From Xanthoparmelia taractica (Eukaryota > Ascomycota > Lecanoromycetes > Lecanorales > Parmeliaceae): DNA of 64,000 nt. Shown here in pieces: positions 1-10,254 of this stretch; within the stretch, counting starts at the first letter, position 1, and every line of letters begins with the position of its first letter. Under the pieces are notes generated by a model. The model did not search any database and was not told the DNA's origin. It saw only the letters and a program-made list of their open reading frames with translations. Location of the stretch: positions 186,001 through 250,000 of the forward strand of contig JANQBS010000005.1 in NCBI GenBank assembly GCA_033085395.1, in the 5' to 3' direction. The translations under genes were made by a program, and so were the position numbers.

Positions 1-2
1 CG

Positions 3-2273
3 GTAAACGCCACGATAGGAGCAAACTTTACGTACGATCTCAATTCTGAAATTGTCTCAAATTCAACGGCGGACGTTGCGGTAACTCTTGGTGCGGCATC
101 TATATGGCTGAATTTCAACTCGACTTCCTTGGAGCTTCAAGGCCACGTCCCCACAGATTTAAAGCCTCAGTCAGTTCAAATCATGGTGACTTCAGCCCAG
201 GGATCGCAGAGTCAATCTCAGAACCTCACGATCAATATACAAAGTGCAAGCGCCCCGAGTGCACGGACAACAAATAGCCACAGCAGTTCTCCCAAAGCCA
301 CGTCCGGCTCTGCAGCTGGGGGCAACCGGAATGTAGATGCAGCAGGCTCAGCTGGCAAGCCCAGAAAGCGTTGGATTGCTGCAGCAGTCCTAGTGCCAAT
401 ATTTCTGGCACTGGGATGTCTGCTGTTACTATGCTTCTATCTTAAGAGGAGACGACGACGAAAAGCAGAGAAAGATCAATCGCGTTCGCCGAGATGGAAG
501 ATATCACGGCCGATCCAGGAAAATGATACTCCAAACTTTGACGTACAAGAAGAGACAACAGGGGTTCTGGCTATCAACGAAAAACGGGCTTCTTCAAGGG
601 CGTCCAAGGCACCTTGGCCGGATTTTCTAGGGTTCCAGACATCGGGACACAGCAACCGCGGCTCGAAATTGCGCGTGTCAAGTGGTGCTACCGGCAGCAT
701 CGGGCACTCCATAGCGCCGGATTCTAGCGGTTTCCCTTTCCCTGGGTGGGCAAAAGGAAAGTCTGCTGTGCCAGAAGTCAGCCTTATATCAGAGAAGCAC
801 ATACCACGACGAACAGGAAAGGCATCCTGTGGACTCAACGCACCTCCATTGGCTGTTCAAAGGCTATCTGTCGTTGTGGATAATTCACCGGCTAAGAGGA
901 ACTCGAAACAAAAGAGACGGGGATCAAGTTCGAGCCACGATACTACGAGTGTTTTCTCAAATCAACGCCAGAACTCGAAACAAAAGAAACGGGAATCAAG
1001 TTTGAGCCACGATACTACGAGTGTTTTCTCAAATCAACGTCGCAGCGGCCTTGGGCATGGACGTATCACCCTGAGTCGAAATAGCAGCAACTTTCGTTTC
1101 AGCAGTAAGGGTGTGGGCCATGGCAACGGCCTTACAAGTGGGCCTCCAGGCTTTGGGATCGTTCGGAATTCTTGGCGAAACCTCAGCCGAAGTACCTGGG
1201 CTTCAACGGACGCTTCTTCGGAGCCAGGAATCGAAAGAGAGGCGACTATAGGAAGGTATCAGTCGAATAGTCGTCCCCCCACGTCTAATACTTTCGGCAA
1301 GGGTTCCCACTCACATGTCATTCGCGAAGTCCCGGATGACGAAGGGCTTCGCAAGCCAACACTCCGGCCAGTACTGTCCTCCACCAAGAGCAGTATCAGA
1401 AGAAAATCACCCTCACCTTCGCGATTAAAGTCCGAGTTCCTCAAAGTCGATCCTCTTCAGTCTTTCCACAAACGCCGTCTACAACAGCGAAGTTCCCGCA
1501 ATCCCCTTTTTTCCGCCGGCCCGTCGTCATCCCGCCTATCCTCAATTCGTGGCTCGAAGACAGCACCGTTGGAAACAACGGCATCGCAGTCAGGCGGTAC
1601 TGATAACAACACCCTTTCTGAACGTCCAATCACACCTCAGCGAGAGGATCCGCGACGTTCCTACTCGGAATCCTCGTCCCTCGACCCGCCAGTGCGGCCC
1701 ACCCCCTCGAGATCCTTCGGCTCCACAACCCCGCCGCGACGCCAAAAGAGCTACATCAAATACCAACTGAACGCGCGCGCCCTCTCCCCCCCAAACTCCA
1801 ACCGACCCTTGCGCATGAACAGTAGAGGAAGTAGCTGGGTCTCCACAAGCAGCGACTCGAAATTCGGCAGCGCGGCCAGCGACGCAGCGCCCCCACCTTT
1901 CACCACCACCGGCTTCGGCGACGACCTGCGCGAAGAGACGGACGAGAACGGCAACAAGCGCTGGCTGCGCGGTCATCCGAACCCGCTCGGCACGCACGGG
2001 CTGGACGTCACGGACCAAGAGCTCATTGACCGGCTCCGAGTCAGCGGCCACGGCGGCGCCGCGCAGCGACTGAGCTATCTCATGCGGGCACAGCAGCCAG
2101 TGGACCCGTTTGGCGCCGACGAGAGCGCCAACGAGGGCGGGCAGCTCAAGATTGGGAGTATGAAGGGGAAGAAGCTGGGTCTGAAGAAAGCGGGGTTGAG
2201 GCAGGGGGATCCGGGGAATTTGAGCATGAGGGGGGATATATCCAATACGACTGCCGGGAGTGCTTTTATATAG
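3..2273 (+). CDS. AXL2: Axl2-like bud-site/polarity membrane protein, 3' part (5' end off window)
   Basis: The frame is open from base 3, so the N-terminus lies left of the window. The first about 70 visible residues look like the end of a cadherin-like (dystroglycan-type) extracellular region rich in N-glycosylation sequons such as NAT, NFT and NST. A Ser/Thr-rich stalk follows. One membrane segment sits near bases 375-445 (IAAAVLVPIFLALGCLLLL), followed by a RRRRR stop-transfer cluster and a long, basic, Ser-rich cytoplasmic tail. This order matches fungal Axl2 proteins, which mark sites of polarised growth at the plasma membrane. The tail carries two adjacent 72-base copies at 900-971 and 972-1043. 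The C-terminus ends with a stop at 2271-2273. Identity rests on architecture and is fairly likely; another fungal single-pass glycoprotein is the alternative. Confidence 0.72.
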   Translation, partial: VNATIGANFTYDLNSEIVSNSTADVAVTLGAASIWLNFNSTSLELQGHVPTDLKPQSVQIMVTSAQGSQSQSQNLTINIQSASAPSARTTNSHSSSPKATSGSAAGGNRNVDAAGSAGKPRKRWIAAAVLVPIFLALGCLLLLCFYLKRRRRRKAEKDQSRSPRWKISRPIQENDTPNFDVQEETTGVLAINEKRASSRASKAPWPDFLGFQTSGHSNRGSKLRVSSGATGSIGHSIAPDSSGFPFPGWAKGKSAVPEVSLISEKHIPRRTGKASCGLNAPPLAVQRLSVVVDNSPAKRNSKQKRRGSSSSHDTTSVFSNQRQNSKQKKRESSLSHDTTSVFSNQRRSGLGHGRITLSRNSSNFRFSSKGVGHGNGLTSGPPGFGIVRNSWRNLSRSTWASTDASSEPGIEREATIGRYQSNSRPPTSNTFGKGSHSHVIREVPDDEGLRKPTLRPVLSSTKSSIRRKSPSPSRLKSEFLKVDPLQSFHKRRLQQRSSRNPLFSAGPSSSRLSSIRGSKTAPLETTASQSGGTDNNTLSERPITPQREDPRRSYSESSSLDPPVRPTPSRSFGSTTPPRRQKSYIKYQLNARALSPPNSNRPLRMNSRGSSWVSTSSDSKFGSAASDAAPPPFTTTGFGDDLREETDENGNKRWLRGHPNPLGTHGLDVTDQELIDRLRVSGHGGAAQRLSYLMRAQQPVDPFGADESANEGGQLKIGSMKGKKLGLKKAGLRQGDPGNLSMRGDISNTTAGSAFI
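900..1043 (+). repeat. 72-bp tandem duplication inside the Axl2-like tail
   Basis: Two head-to-tail 72-base units encode 24 residues each, beginning NSKQK and ending SNQR. They differ at about six positions. The three differences in the first 65 bases are all G-to-A or C-to-T in the second copy. The duplication keeps the reading frame. Confidence 0.9.
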
Positions 2274-2734
2274 AATAGAGTGAGGAGTTTTTTCGCTGCT
2301 GTATTGGTTCTTTTTTTTTTTTTTATCCATAGGTCATGTCTACTCTAACGAATGAATCTCTTTCAAGCAATCGATCTGGGAACATGTAGTAAAAGTCATG
2401 CATTCCTATGAACAAAACTATTTACAAGACTAGTTGTGGATAGAACGGTTGGTGGTAGAAGGAGTGCGTACATGAGCAATATGTGCGGAAAAAAAGGCGA
2501 CGAAAGGTAATATAATAAAAAGAACAGACATACGCAAGGAAAACATATAGAGAGAGAGAAGGACGTATATACATATGCAGTACGTGCGCGATGTGTGCGG
2601 AAAAAAAGGTAACGAAAAGTAACGCAACAACCAGACACACGCAAAGGAAAAAAAAGCCAATATATATATATATAATATCTACCCCGAACTTAGGATTTGA
2701 GATTGCCGTTCGGGGCCAGGAAAGGGAGCAGGGC

Positions 2735-2830
2735 CGCTTTAGAGGGAGCAGCGAGGGAGTACGGGGGAGCATCGAGGGAGCAGGGGGGAGCACTTAGGGA
2801 GCAAGGGGGAGCACGATGGGGCAGTGCAGG
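2735..2830. repeat. G-rich 'agggagca' minisatellite, copy 1
   Basis: Irregular tandem repeats of about 10-16 bases are built on 'gagggagca' and 'gggggagca'. A related block lies at 6113-6200, on the other side of the Cys-rich remnant. Both blocks have a TA microsatellite and an 'agaaggacgtata' motif nearby. Confidence 0.75.
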
Positions 2831-3410
2831 GGCGCAGCAGATAAAGCCTGAAATGACTCCCCGTCCTTCGGCTTAAAAGTTGCACTCGTCGTCTTTATGC
2901 TGCCTAGACTAGACTTCGACAGTCCCATGTAATCCTTTAAAAGTAATTGGGGACGGATCATCCGCTCGAGCTCGTTCTGCCCTGCCAAGACGACAGAAAT
3001 GTACCCCGACCTCACGTCACTGTCGATTGGAATCACGTCTGACATGTTGCATAAGTTCTTTTGGCTCACTACTGCTAAGGAGTAAATGAGTCTATAGATG
3101 GTGCAGATAGTAAATACCGCGCACCACTTACTAAAGCTATAGACCAATAGGAGTGCAAGGATTCTAGTTGTAGAATCAATCATTTCATAATAAACCCAGG
3201 TGGGGCTAGTATGTGCTCCCCGCTCTGGCTAACAAATAGGCGGTAATAAGGTAGCTAATTAGGTGGTAATTCCCGTTACTCTTTTCACAACAAAAGCCTC
3301 CGCTTGCGAGATACAACAAAGGAGAATTGATTCGACATATTCATATCAATTGAAGGCAATCCGATACCATGTTACAAGAAGAAGATGAAAAGAAAAAAAT
3401 TGAAAAAAAA

Positions 3411-3490
3411 TGATCGATTTGAGGATCGAACTCAAGACCTTATCCGTAAATTTGTTAAGGATACGTGATAACCAACTACTGTAAGACGGT
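3411..3490 (-). pseudogene. tRNA-like remnant (Pol III A/B-box-like, possibly SINE-derived)
   Basis: Read on the reverse strand there is a perfect 5-bp T-arm with loop TTCGATC (3419-3435), which also matches a B box (GTTCGATCC). A 5-bp anticodon-type stem, TATCC paired with GGATA, encloses a 13-base loop (3446-3458) instead of the normal 7. A D-arm-like 'agttggttatc' follows. No sequence at the far end pairs with the acceptor strand ATCGATC. The loop begins TTAACA, as in tRNA-Val(AAC). It is best read as a decayed tRNA or the head of a tRNA-derived repeat, not a working tRNA. Confidence 0.4.
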
Positions 3491-4530
3491 TATTTTTCGG
3501 GACCACACAAATTGACAGGCACGACATACCACCAATCGACCACATCATATAGAATGAATGTTAGTTTATAATATATACTCTTGACACTCTTAATTTTCGC
3601 GTACTATTAACACCTGCCAAGATTCAAATAGTGAGCGCCTAAAAGCGACCTGAACCTTACTTCCTCTATTGCTCATATTATATAATCAAATTCCAAAAAT
3701 ATCCCGGATACTCAGCGGTCAATCTTCTATACTGGCTTAGGAATGCCGTTGGACATTTCGTGCTCAAAAATGGAGAAATTGCTTAGGTCTACAATTCTAT
3801 ACTAATGGGCTGGTCTCGCCTGAAAGCATGTCGAGAGCTGGGGCGTACGGCAGCGCCCATTCGGTTTTGCCTCTTTTGATGCACAACAAGCTTACAACCC
3901 CTCAGCACGTGAGATGAGATAATAAGCCAATCCATTAAGAATCAAGAAATTACAAAGGCCTAAATCGCGATATCTTAATCTAAATGAGAAGACATTGATC
4001 TTAACATATTAACAGCATTATTGTTTGCTCGCGATCTATATAATTAGCTTATATATCTCGAATTCGAGATCGGTCAAGCGCATATTAGGTCTTACTCGCA
4101 GATATTGTATAGTTTTTGAGGAGCTTGTTGGAGCGGTGGATTGATATGATTTTAGAAGGAGAATAGATACATATGATTAAACATCAATTTGATTGATGAG
4201 AATGAACTGGCTTCTATTATCAAATACCAATGAAACCCTACTACAACTTTTCTCACCACCGTCCTGACTGAGCCACTTGCGTTCGACCAATTATAACCAA
4301 ATATCAAGTGTGACTGAGTTACATCATAAGCAATCTTTACTAAAAGGTGTCTGACAGGGGCTGCTGAACGAACAGAGCATGATATTCATGATATATGGAC
4401 GGTAGTATCGAGTGAGAAGTGCGCTCTGATCAGTAGTTGGCCTTTGCGAATGAGAGCACGGCATGACTTCGACGCCTGGGATTGATCCTTTACTTTTGCT
4501 TTGAGTACAAGATTTTCAAACCATTATTTG

Positions 4531-5733
4531 TTATTTTCTGCTACTTCGAGGCGCTTGTTGAGAAGATATCCAGGTATCTAGCATTACTTCCTTGACGACC
4601 GTATCGTATTTACCGTAATCAGCAAAAAATCGCCGAAGTCGTCCAGGACTGATGAACGAAATGGTTGAGTCGACTGGGACAAACATTATTCCAGAACATG
4701 TCCGGCAAAGGGGTCTCCGTATACAGTAAAGTGGCCGAATTTTTCCGAGGGTCCATTCGGCATCATCATCGATGAACATATTCCCTTCCTTGTTGGCACG
4801 AGGACCCTGAACCTGAGTATTTTCTCTGCATTGAATACACCATAATTCGACTACCTTTGGGCGTGAAGGACCCTCGCCCTTTTTGCGTATAAGTGCGCGA
4901 TAAGGGGCACTGTCCCCGTGTCGCTTCTCAGCCCGCAGCGATGCTCTGGCACAATGGATTCCCACCAAACCAGGCACAATTGGCCATAGTTCACACAAAC
5001 CTCCTCCCCGTGATTTTGGATCCCTTTTAGCGCAGTTACATTGTCTCGTTTGCCTGACTACATAACCCCCAACCTGAGCGCAAGAGAATCGAGGGTTCGA
5101 ATCAGTATCTTTGAATGCACCACAAGGACAAACAGTCTTAACTTGGCTACCATCAATGCGACTGAAAATCAAGTCGTCAATAACAGTTTTGTTCAAATTT
5201 AAGCGACGCTGTTGCTGTATCATCAATTGATGCATCATATAGCGAAGCTGACGGCCATTTGATCGCTCGATTTTCTGATTTTCAATTCGCTGAGTGTCGA
5301 CGCAGTTTTCGAATGCGATCTCCATGTCCTTTGGAGACGAAACACTCCCGTAATAAAAGAGACTTTCTTTCTGCCCCTTGAACCACTCCAGGACGGCAGG
5401 AGGGAATTCTGAGGGATAGCGCCAATCATTGAGATCTGATTTGATCGCAAGATTTGTGGCCTCGATTGCGGCAGGAAGGAGAGTTCTGGTCCGCTCATTG
5501 CTGTGAGGATGCCGGTTGAAATATTCGTCCCATTCGCCGCCATCCTCATCGAGAAATCCAACTGCGACTGCCGTCTCTCGTTCACGATCCTCTACTGTAT
5601 CTTCGAAATCCTGCAACGGTAGGCCCTGGCGCGACGACAGGCTCTTACGATACATTTCGGCCCTGATGAGTCCAAGCTGGTATGCTGATGGTGTCTTTGA
5701 TGCCCAATGCTTGGATTTGAAGTAGTCTGGATC
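4531..5733 (-). CDS. Unrecognised Cys-rich protein, N-terminus apparently cut by a RIP-type AT block
   Basis: I do not recognise this protein. From the ATG at 5655 it reads 374 residues. The frame stays open upstream to a stop at 5776-5778, and up to about 5733 the composition is protein-like (for example SKHWASKTPSAYQ), so the natural start is probably missing. The C-terminal half has paired cysteines: CPC, C-N-C, a CIQC pair and a CRTC pair, which suggests one or two zinc-binding knuckles. The middle has a QQQRR basic stretch. No signal peptide or membrane segment is visible. It sits alone between two related minisatellite blocks and next to RIP-like DNA, which points to a mobile or decaying accessory gene. 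A transposon-associated protein is possible, but no catalytic motif supports that. Confidence 0.45.
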   Translation of the reverse strand, partial: DPDYFKSKHWASKTPSAYQLGLIRAEMYRKSLSSRQGLPLQDFEDTVEDRERETAVAVGFLDEDGGEWDEYFNRHPHSNERTRTLLPAAIEATNLAIKSDLNDWRYPSEFPPAVLEWFKGQKESLFYYGSVSSPKDMEIAFENCVDTQRIENQKIERSNGRQLRYMMHQLMIQQQRRLNLNKTVIDDLIFSRIDGSQVKTVCPCGAFKDTDSNPRFSCAQVGGYVVRQTRQCNCAKRDPKSRGGGLCELWPIVPGLVGIHCARASLRAEKRHGDSAPYRALIRKKGEGPSRPKVVELWCIQCRENTQVQGPRANKEGNMFIDDDAEWTLGKIRPLYCIRRPLCRTCSGIMFVPVDSTISFISPGRLRRFFADYGKYDTVVKEVMLDTWISSQQAPRSSRK

Positions 5734-6324
5734 TAAATTTAACTTTAAATTATTCGTTTTCGCATTATTAAAGAATTAGACGATAGTTTTCTTTCTTTTC
5801 GTTATTAAAGTTAAGACTAAGACGAGAATTATAATAAAATTAAAATATCTTAATTATTAAGATATAAAATAGATATAAGCTAAGAACGTAAATAATAGTA
5901 CGTTTTATATATTAATAAGTCGTTATAGACTAATAAAAATAAAGAGAAAGATTAAGAGAGAAAGAGTAAAATATAATATAATAAAAAGTCGATAGAGTTA
6001 TAACTAGTTTTTTCGTAATAAGGATTCACCCGAGCTAAAGAAAGTTTGTTTATCGTTTAAACTTGCAAGGGCACGATAGCGATAGTATATAGCTTAGGGC
6101 TAAGAAATGACTGAGGGGGAGCACGAGGGAGCATCGAGAAAGGATGAGAGAGTAGCGAGGAAGTAGAAGGGAGCAGGGGAGAGCAGTGGGAGAGCAGATG
6201 AACGAAACGGTGTTTAGCGCAGGAGCAAAGCGGCGACGGCTGAGTCAGCGACGGGTTACGTGTTGGCCTGGGTTCGGGGAATCTATATATATATATAGAG
6301 AGAAAGAAGGACGTATACAATCCA
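5734..6324. other. RIP-like AT island plus second minisatellite, no gene
   Basis: From 5765 to 6026 there is no CpA or TpG dinucleotide at all, while eight CpG remain. This is the pattern expected when RIP converts CpA to TpA. The rest holds the G-rich minisatellite copy 2 (6113-6200) and a TA run (6283-6297) just past the 3' end of the glucanase gene. Confidence 0.75.
6113..6200. repeat. G-rich 'agggagca' minisatellite, copy 2
   Basis: Irregular repeats of 'gggggagcac', 'gagggagcatcgag' and 'aagggagcagggg' share units with the block at 2735-2830, on the same strand. It is followed by a TA run and 'agagaaagaaggacgtata', which resembles 'agagagagaaggacgtata' near 2552. Confidence 0.7.
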
Positions 6325-9074
6325 TCACCCCGCCCCCCCCAACCCCGCCGCAAGCGCCAAATACCACGTCAAACTCGCCCCGTCATCCAAATACTCCGCA
6401 TCAAACCCCTCTCCCGTAAGCCACCCCCACGTCCTGACCGGATCAATCAATGCAAGATTCGAATACAGGATCCCCCTCCACCCGCCCGCGACACTATCGA
6501 CCGGATCGACGCAAGTAGGGCAGAAATAGGTATTCCATTCTTCGGTTACGAAGTGCTGGTTGCGGGTGTAGGCGCTTGAGGGGTTGACGGGGATCATGTG
6601 GATGCCTTGAATGTCTTCGTCGGTATTGCCAAAGTACGTTGTGTGGTCCACTTTATTCTCGAAGAGTATGCCGGTGTTTTTGTTCCGGATGAAATCAGCC
6701 GGCTGGTTCACATTGTCCGATTCGAGCAAAAAGTAATTCCGGAAACTGCGCTTCTGCACCGCCAGCATCAGATTCCCGCGGGCTTCCATGGCGCCGTCGC
6801 CGATGATGCGCCCCCACATCTTCATGGCGTAGCTGAAGAAGGCGTCTTCGGAGGTGGATTCCTGGTCCTTGCCGTCGGCGCTGGCGAAGAGGCCCTTGGC
6901 CCACGAGTGGCCGTGGTACCAGTCGAAGCTGCGGGAGACGGGGAAGAAAGGGTCCGCTGGTGCAGGGTTGGCTGCGTCGCGGACGAGGGTGTTGACCCAG
7001 TTTTTGTGGGCGGGCAGCCAGGGTGGATCGAGGGAGGCGATGATGCTGGCGGCGTAGATGAAGTAGGAGTAGTGGAAGTGGTGGTCGTTGTAGTATGTGT
7101 TGCCGAAGTCTTCCAGGTCGTTTCCTGTAATGTACGAGGCTGTGGATACGACGCCGCCCCATTGCGATTCGTAGACGAGCGGGTAGATTTGGGTGTTGTT
7201 TGCGAAGCGTTCGTAGGCTTCTTCGAGCTTCGCCAGGCCGGCTTGAGCGGTCGAGACGTCTCCGGCTAGGTCGTGCACGGCGTAGATCGCTGCGGCGAAC
7301 TTCGCCAGGGCTTTGCCGCTGTAATACATGCTGTTTAGATTCGACTGATTGTTCATGTCTTGCGAGAGATCGCTAATGCCGGCGTTGTTGATCGCTGTCA
7401 TTGCGGCGGCTGGAATGGTGTTGGTGGAACCAGTGCTGGCGTTCCAAGGGGCAAAGCCAATGTCAACTGGCATCGACGGTTCCACCATGGTCCATGAGTC
7501 TCCGCTAACACCCGTCGCGAGTCCCTTTGTGGTGGTCTGTAGCTGGATTGCCGTCTGACCTGCCTTGGTGGTCGAATCCATAGATTGGATGTGATGAGGA
7601 AGCGCCATCATTATGAGATCAGCGCTGCTGACACCGGCCTTGGTCCAACTTAGAGTGTATGATCCAGAAGCTCCGTCAACCGAGGCGGAAAGTGTAGCTG
7701 TAGTGGCGTAGGCACCAGCAGAAGAGTCATATGAAGCTTCATGAGCTGCAACGTCTCCGGGATTCTTTGCAACTTGGATGATTCCAGTAAAGGGTCCGGA
7801 CGCTTCCAATCTGGTGGTGTTTAACGCAGTGAGGGCAAGACTGGAGCCATTAGTCGCGGTTGCGTACAGAAGCCATGTATTACCATCATCGAGGAGCAAT
7901 TTATATTTGGTTACGCCTGCGGCAGGAGAGGGAAGTGGCGTTATCGTATTGAAGAACACGCCGCTGTCAATAAATGGAGTCGCTCCGTTACTGGAATGTA
8001 GTTGCAAAGTTAGTGCTGCATTTTCGAGGAATATGTAGAGTTCTGAAGGTCTAGAGAGTAAAAATCTCTACGTTGTGTCCCTAACCTCAGAATTGAATTC
8101 GAAAAAGGGATCAACAGATTCTGAAAAACGTACTATATTGCGGTCACAAAGCCCATGCCTTGTACCAGTGGAAAGCTGATTGCAGGGGTTGTAGCACCAC
8201 TAGGTACGAGGTTCGCGTTCGCAGAGAACGCAGTCAGAGTATCCGTAGTCAGGGACATTCCCCTGCTCGGATTAGCAACCACTTCTAGATATGACGTATC
8301 AGGACTTACGGGCCCAGTTCCGCCGCAGAGAAGATCAAAGACTGGATCCCAATCGGGTTGATGTAGAACTCGACCGGGTCTGCAGTTGCATTGGGCCCGT
8401 AGACTCTTTGATCGGCCTCGTCATGTGTAATACTGAGGCCATAGGAGAATGCATTGCCACCGCCCTGGCTCCAAAGGAGAGAGTAAGGATGTGTCCAAAC
8501 TGCGTTGGACTGCCCAAGAAAGAAGTTCGCATAGAACTTATTCGTCTCTGTGGGACCTTGGTTCGTCTGACCATCGCGTAAGAAAATTGTTGACCAATAT
8601 ATAAACTGACTTACGATGCCAAGTTTGCCCACAGGATGATCCGGCCTGGATCCAATGACCGATGGTGGCGCTTCTGTACTGATTGGAGAGGCGAAAATGT
8701 TGGACACAGTAGCCGCCGCGATCAACTGCTTCGCTGATGCAATATGCTTCACTGGTGCAATAGTCCGATTACCAGCAACAGATATGGTTGGAGAGGATGA
8801 AGGGATGACCTGCGTCGCAAATGGCTGAAGACCGGGATTGCCAGCTGTTTCAAGCGCGACGTGAATGATCTTCCGAAGCAATAAGCGAAGTGTTCCATGC
8901 AAAGGTGAATAGAAATATACACACTCCTACAGTCTCGGGCGTTTCTGATGGCGGAGGTAAACTCTGGACTCCTGCGGCGAGTATATCATTCGGGTTCTGC
9001 GCCTGGAGCAGAGGCAGCGACTGCGTCAAGTGAATAGCCTGCAAGGACAACAACAGCGACAGGGGTCTCATCAT
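6325..9074 (-). CDS. Secreted GH81 endo-1,3-beta-glucanase
   Basis: My model has five exons: 9074-8925, 8869-8615, 8566-8310, 8262-8134 and 7990-6325. It is in phase throughout and gives 818 residues. It starts MMRPLSLLLSL, a signal peptide, followed by the family's PHPV-type entry (SRPDHPVGKLGI). GH81 hallmarks are present: TNKFYANFFLGQ, THPYSLLW, MALPHHIQSM, DWYHGHSWAKGL near residue 619 and QESTSEDAFFSYAMKMWG near residue 638. The last two carry the conserved acidic and His residues of the active-site region. The family hydrolyses internal beta-1,3-glucan bonds and in fungi acts in wall remodelling, cell separation or autolysis. The first join (after GTAGGA, into ATCATTCAC) is the least certain; the others are fixed by phase and family continuity. 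No GPI tail is seen, so the product is probably released or wall-bound. Confidence 0.93.
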
Positions 9075-10254
9075 GAATGAAAAAGGGAGCCGAAAAAGTT
9101 ATATGTACGATAGTATATACAGAAAGGTTTCCGGGACAGACTTTGGGCTGGGGAAGCGCAGAAAAAGTGACAGACATCAAGGAGAAGGTCATATATCATG
9201 ACCATATGTATAATACCCAAATCTTAATGATGCAATCTCTATAGTCCATATTGTGGTCACGGTCAAAGCTCAAGACCGAGCGTGGCCGCCCGGAGAATGA
9301 TCAGTTTCCATTCCCTGTAAAGAGCAAGCAAGCATGGGGGTCTGTGACCAGCCTGCAAGGAAGCAGTCAACTAAGAGCGTGTTGACCTTGATCTTTTTAG
9401 AAGGCGATAATGGTGGTAAATCAGATGGTTAGGAAATCGGGAGACCAGAGGGCCTGGTGACACAAGGGATAGAGCAGGGATGGAACGCAGCAGAGTCAAG
9501 TAAGAACGCTGTGATATCTTGGGACTGAACGCGGATTGAATGAATGATTGAATGATTGATTATGTTATATCGTACATCCTCAAGGGCTTCATAGACGAGC
9601 CTTGACGCATTCTGTTGGGGTAGAAGAAGTACCATGATTAACCACATGGCTCGGGCCATGTGGCCTTGCCGACAATGTAGAGAGGTATCAGCGCAGCATG
9701 AAGCATGCATGGTTCTTTCATCCATGCTGGCATAAGTATCATTCTTGCTTGATATATTGGCATCTTTGCTTGTTGTCGTTGAGAGTTGAAGAAATGATGG
9801 AGAGGAATGATGGTAATGTAGAGTAGCTGTTGATAGAACTGCCGTCGATATGATAAAATACCCGATTATGCCGGCAGTGGGGTAACTTACTTTAGGAGAT
9901 AAGGTGAGGCACCTACAACCGAGTAGTCTACTCCATAAGCGGGACAAGACGGTGCATCTCTTGCCGTCAACATGACGACGTGCATCTTTCAAGAAGCTGA
10001 TTGATCCAAATGTCTTTACTATCTTTTACCCCCATGGCCGCCACGACCGTTGAATTCGGGTATTTCTTCCCCATCCACAATATCTTAACTCTCCGGCTGT
10101 CGCTGTCTAGTGCTCTCAACTGCAGATAGCGTTGCCGTGACCGGCCCGTCTAAATAATGTATAAATATTTCTTCATCTTCTGTCCTTTGGTGGTCCTGCT
10201 GGAATCAATGTGTCCACAGTGTGACGGGGTGTTTGTTGCGCTGCTTGAGCAATC
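9075..10254. promoter_or_regulatory. Intergenic, divergent between GH81 and DMT transporter
   Basis: These 1.2 kb lie between the starts of two divergent genes and should hold both promoters. A reverse-strand open frame at 9429-9992 lacks any domain or splice logic. I saw no other clear element. Confidence 0.5.

Larger units (their letters stand above)
2274..4530. other. Gene-poor, AT-rich, repeat-bearing stretch
   Basis: No convincing gene was found. It holds a poly-T run after the Axl2-like stop, two imperfect copies of a 'gtgcggaaaaaaagg' motif (near 2482 and 2595), a short TA microsatellite (2660-2675), a G-rich minisatellite (2735-2830) and a tRNA-like remnant (3411-3490). A reverse-strand open frame at 2794-3183 has no recognisable domain and is probably chance. 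Confidence 0.6.

Noticed and set aside
1590..2330. 246-codon reverse-strand frame under the Axl2-like gene
   Set aside because: It is antisense to a clear coding region and has no domain; GC-rich third positions keep the opposite frame open.
2794..3183. 129-codon reverse frame in the accessory island
   Set aside because: No domain, overlaps a minisatellite, and no splice or promoter context; probably chance.
5090..5125. tRNA B-box-like 'gggttcgaatc'
   Set aside because: It lies inside the Cys-rich coding frame and no tRNA arms surround it.
6598..7269. 223-codon plus-strand frame, Val/Gly-rich
   Set aside because: Shadow of the GH81 exon on the other strand; composition is that of reverse-complement codons.
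9429..9992. 187-codon reverse frame between GH81 and the DMT gene
   Set aside because: Composition is not protein-like and no homology is recognised; it lies in a promoter gap.
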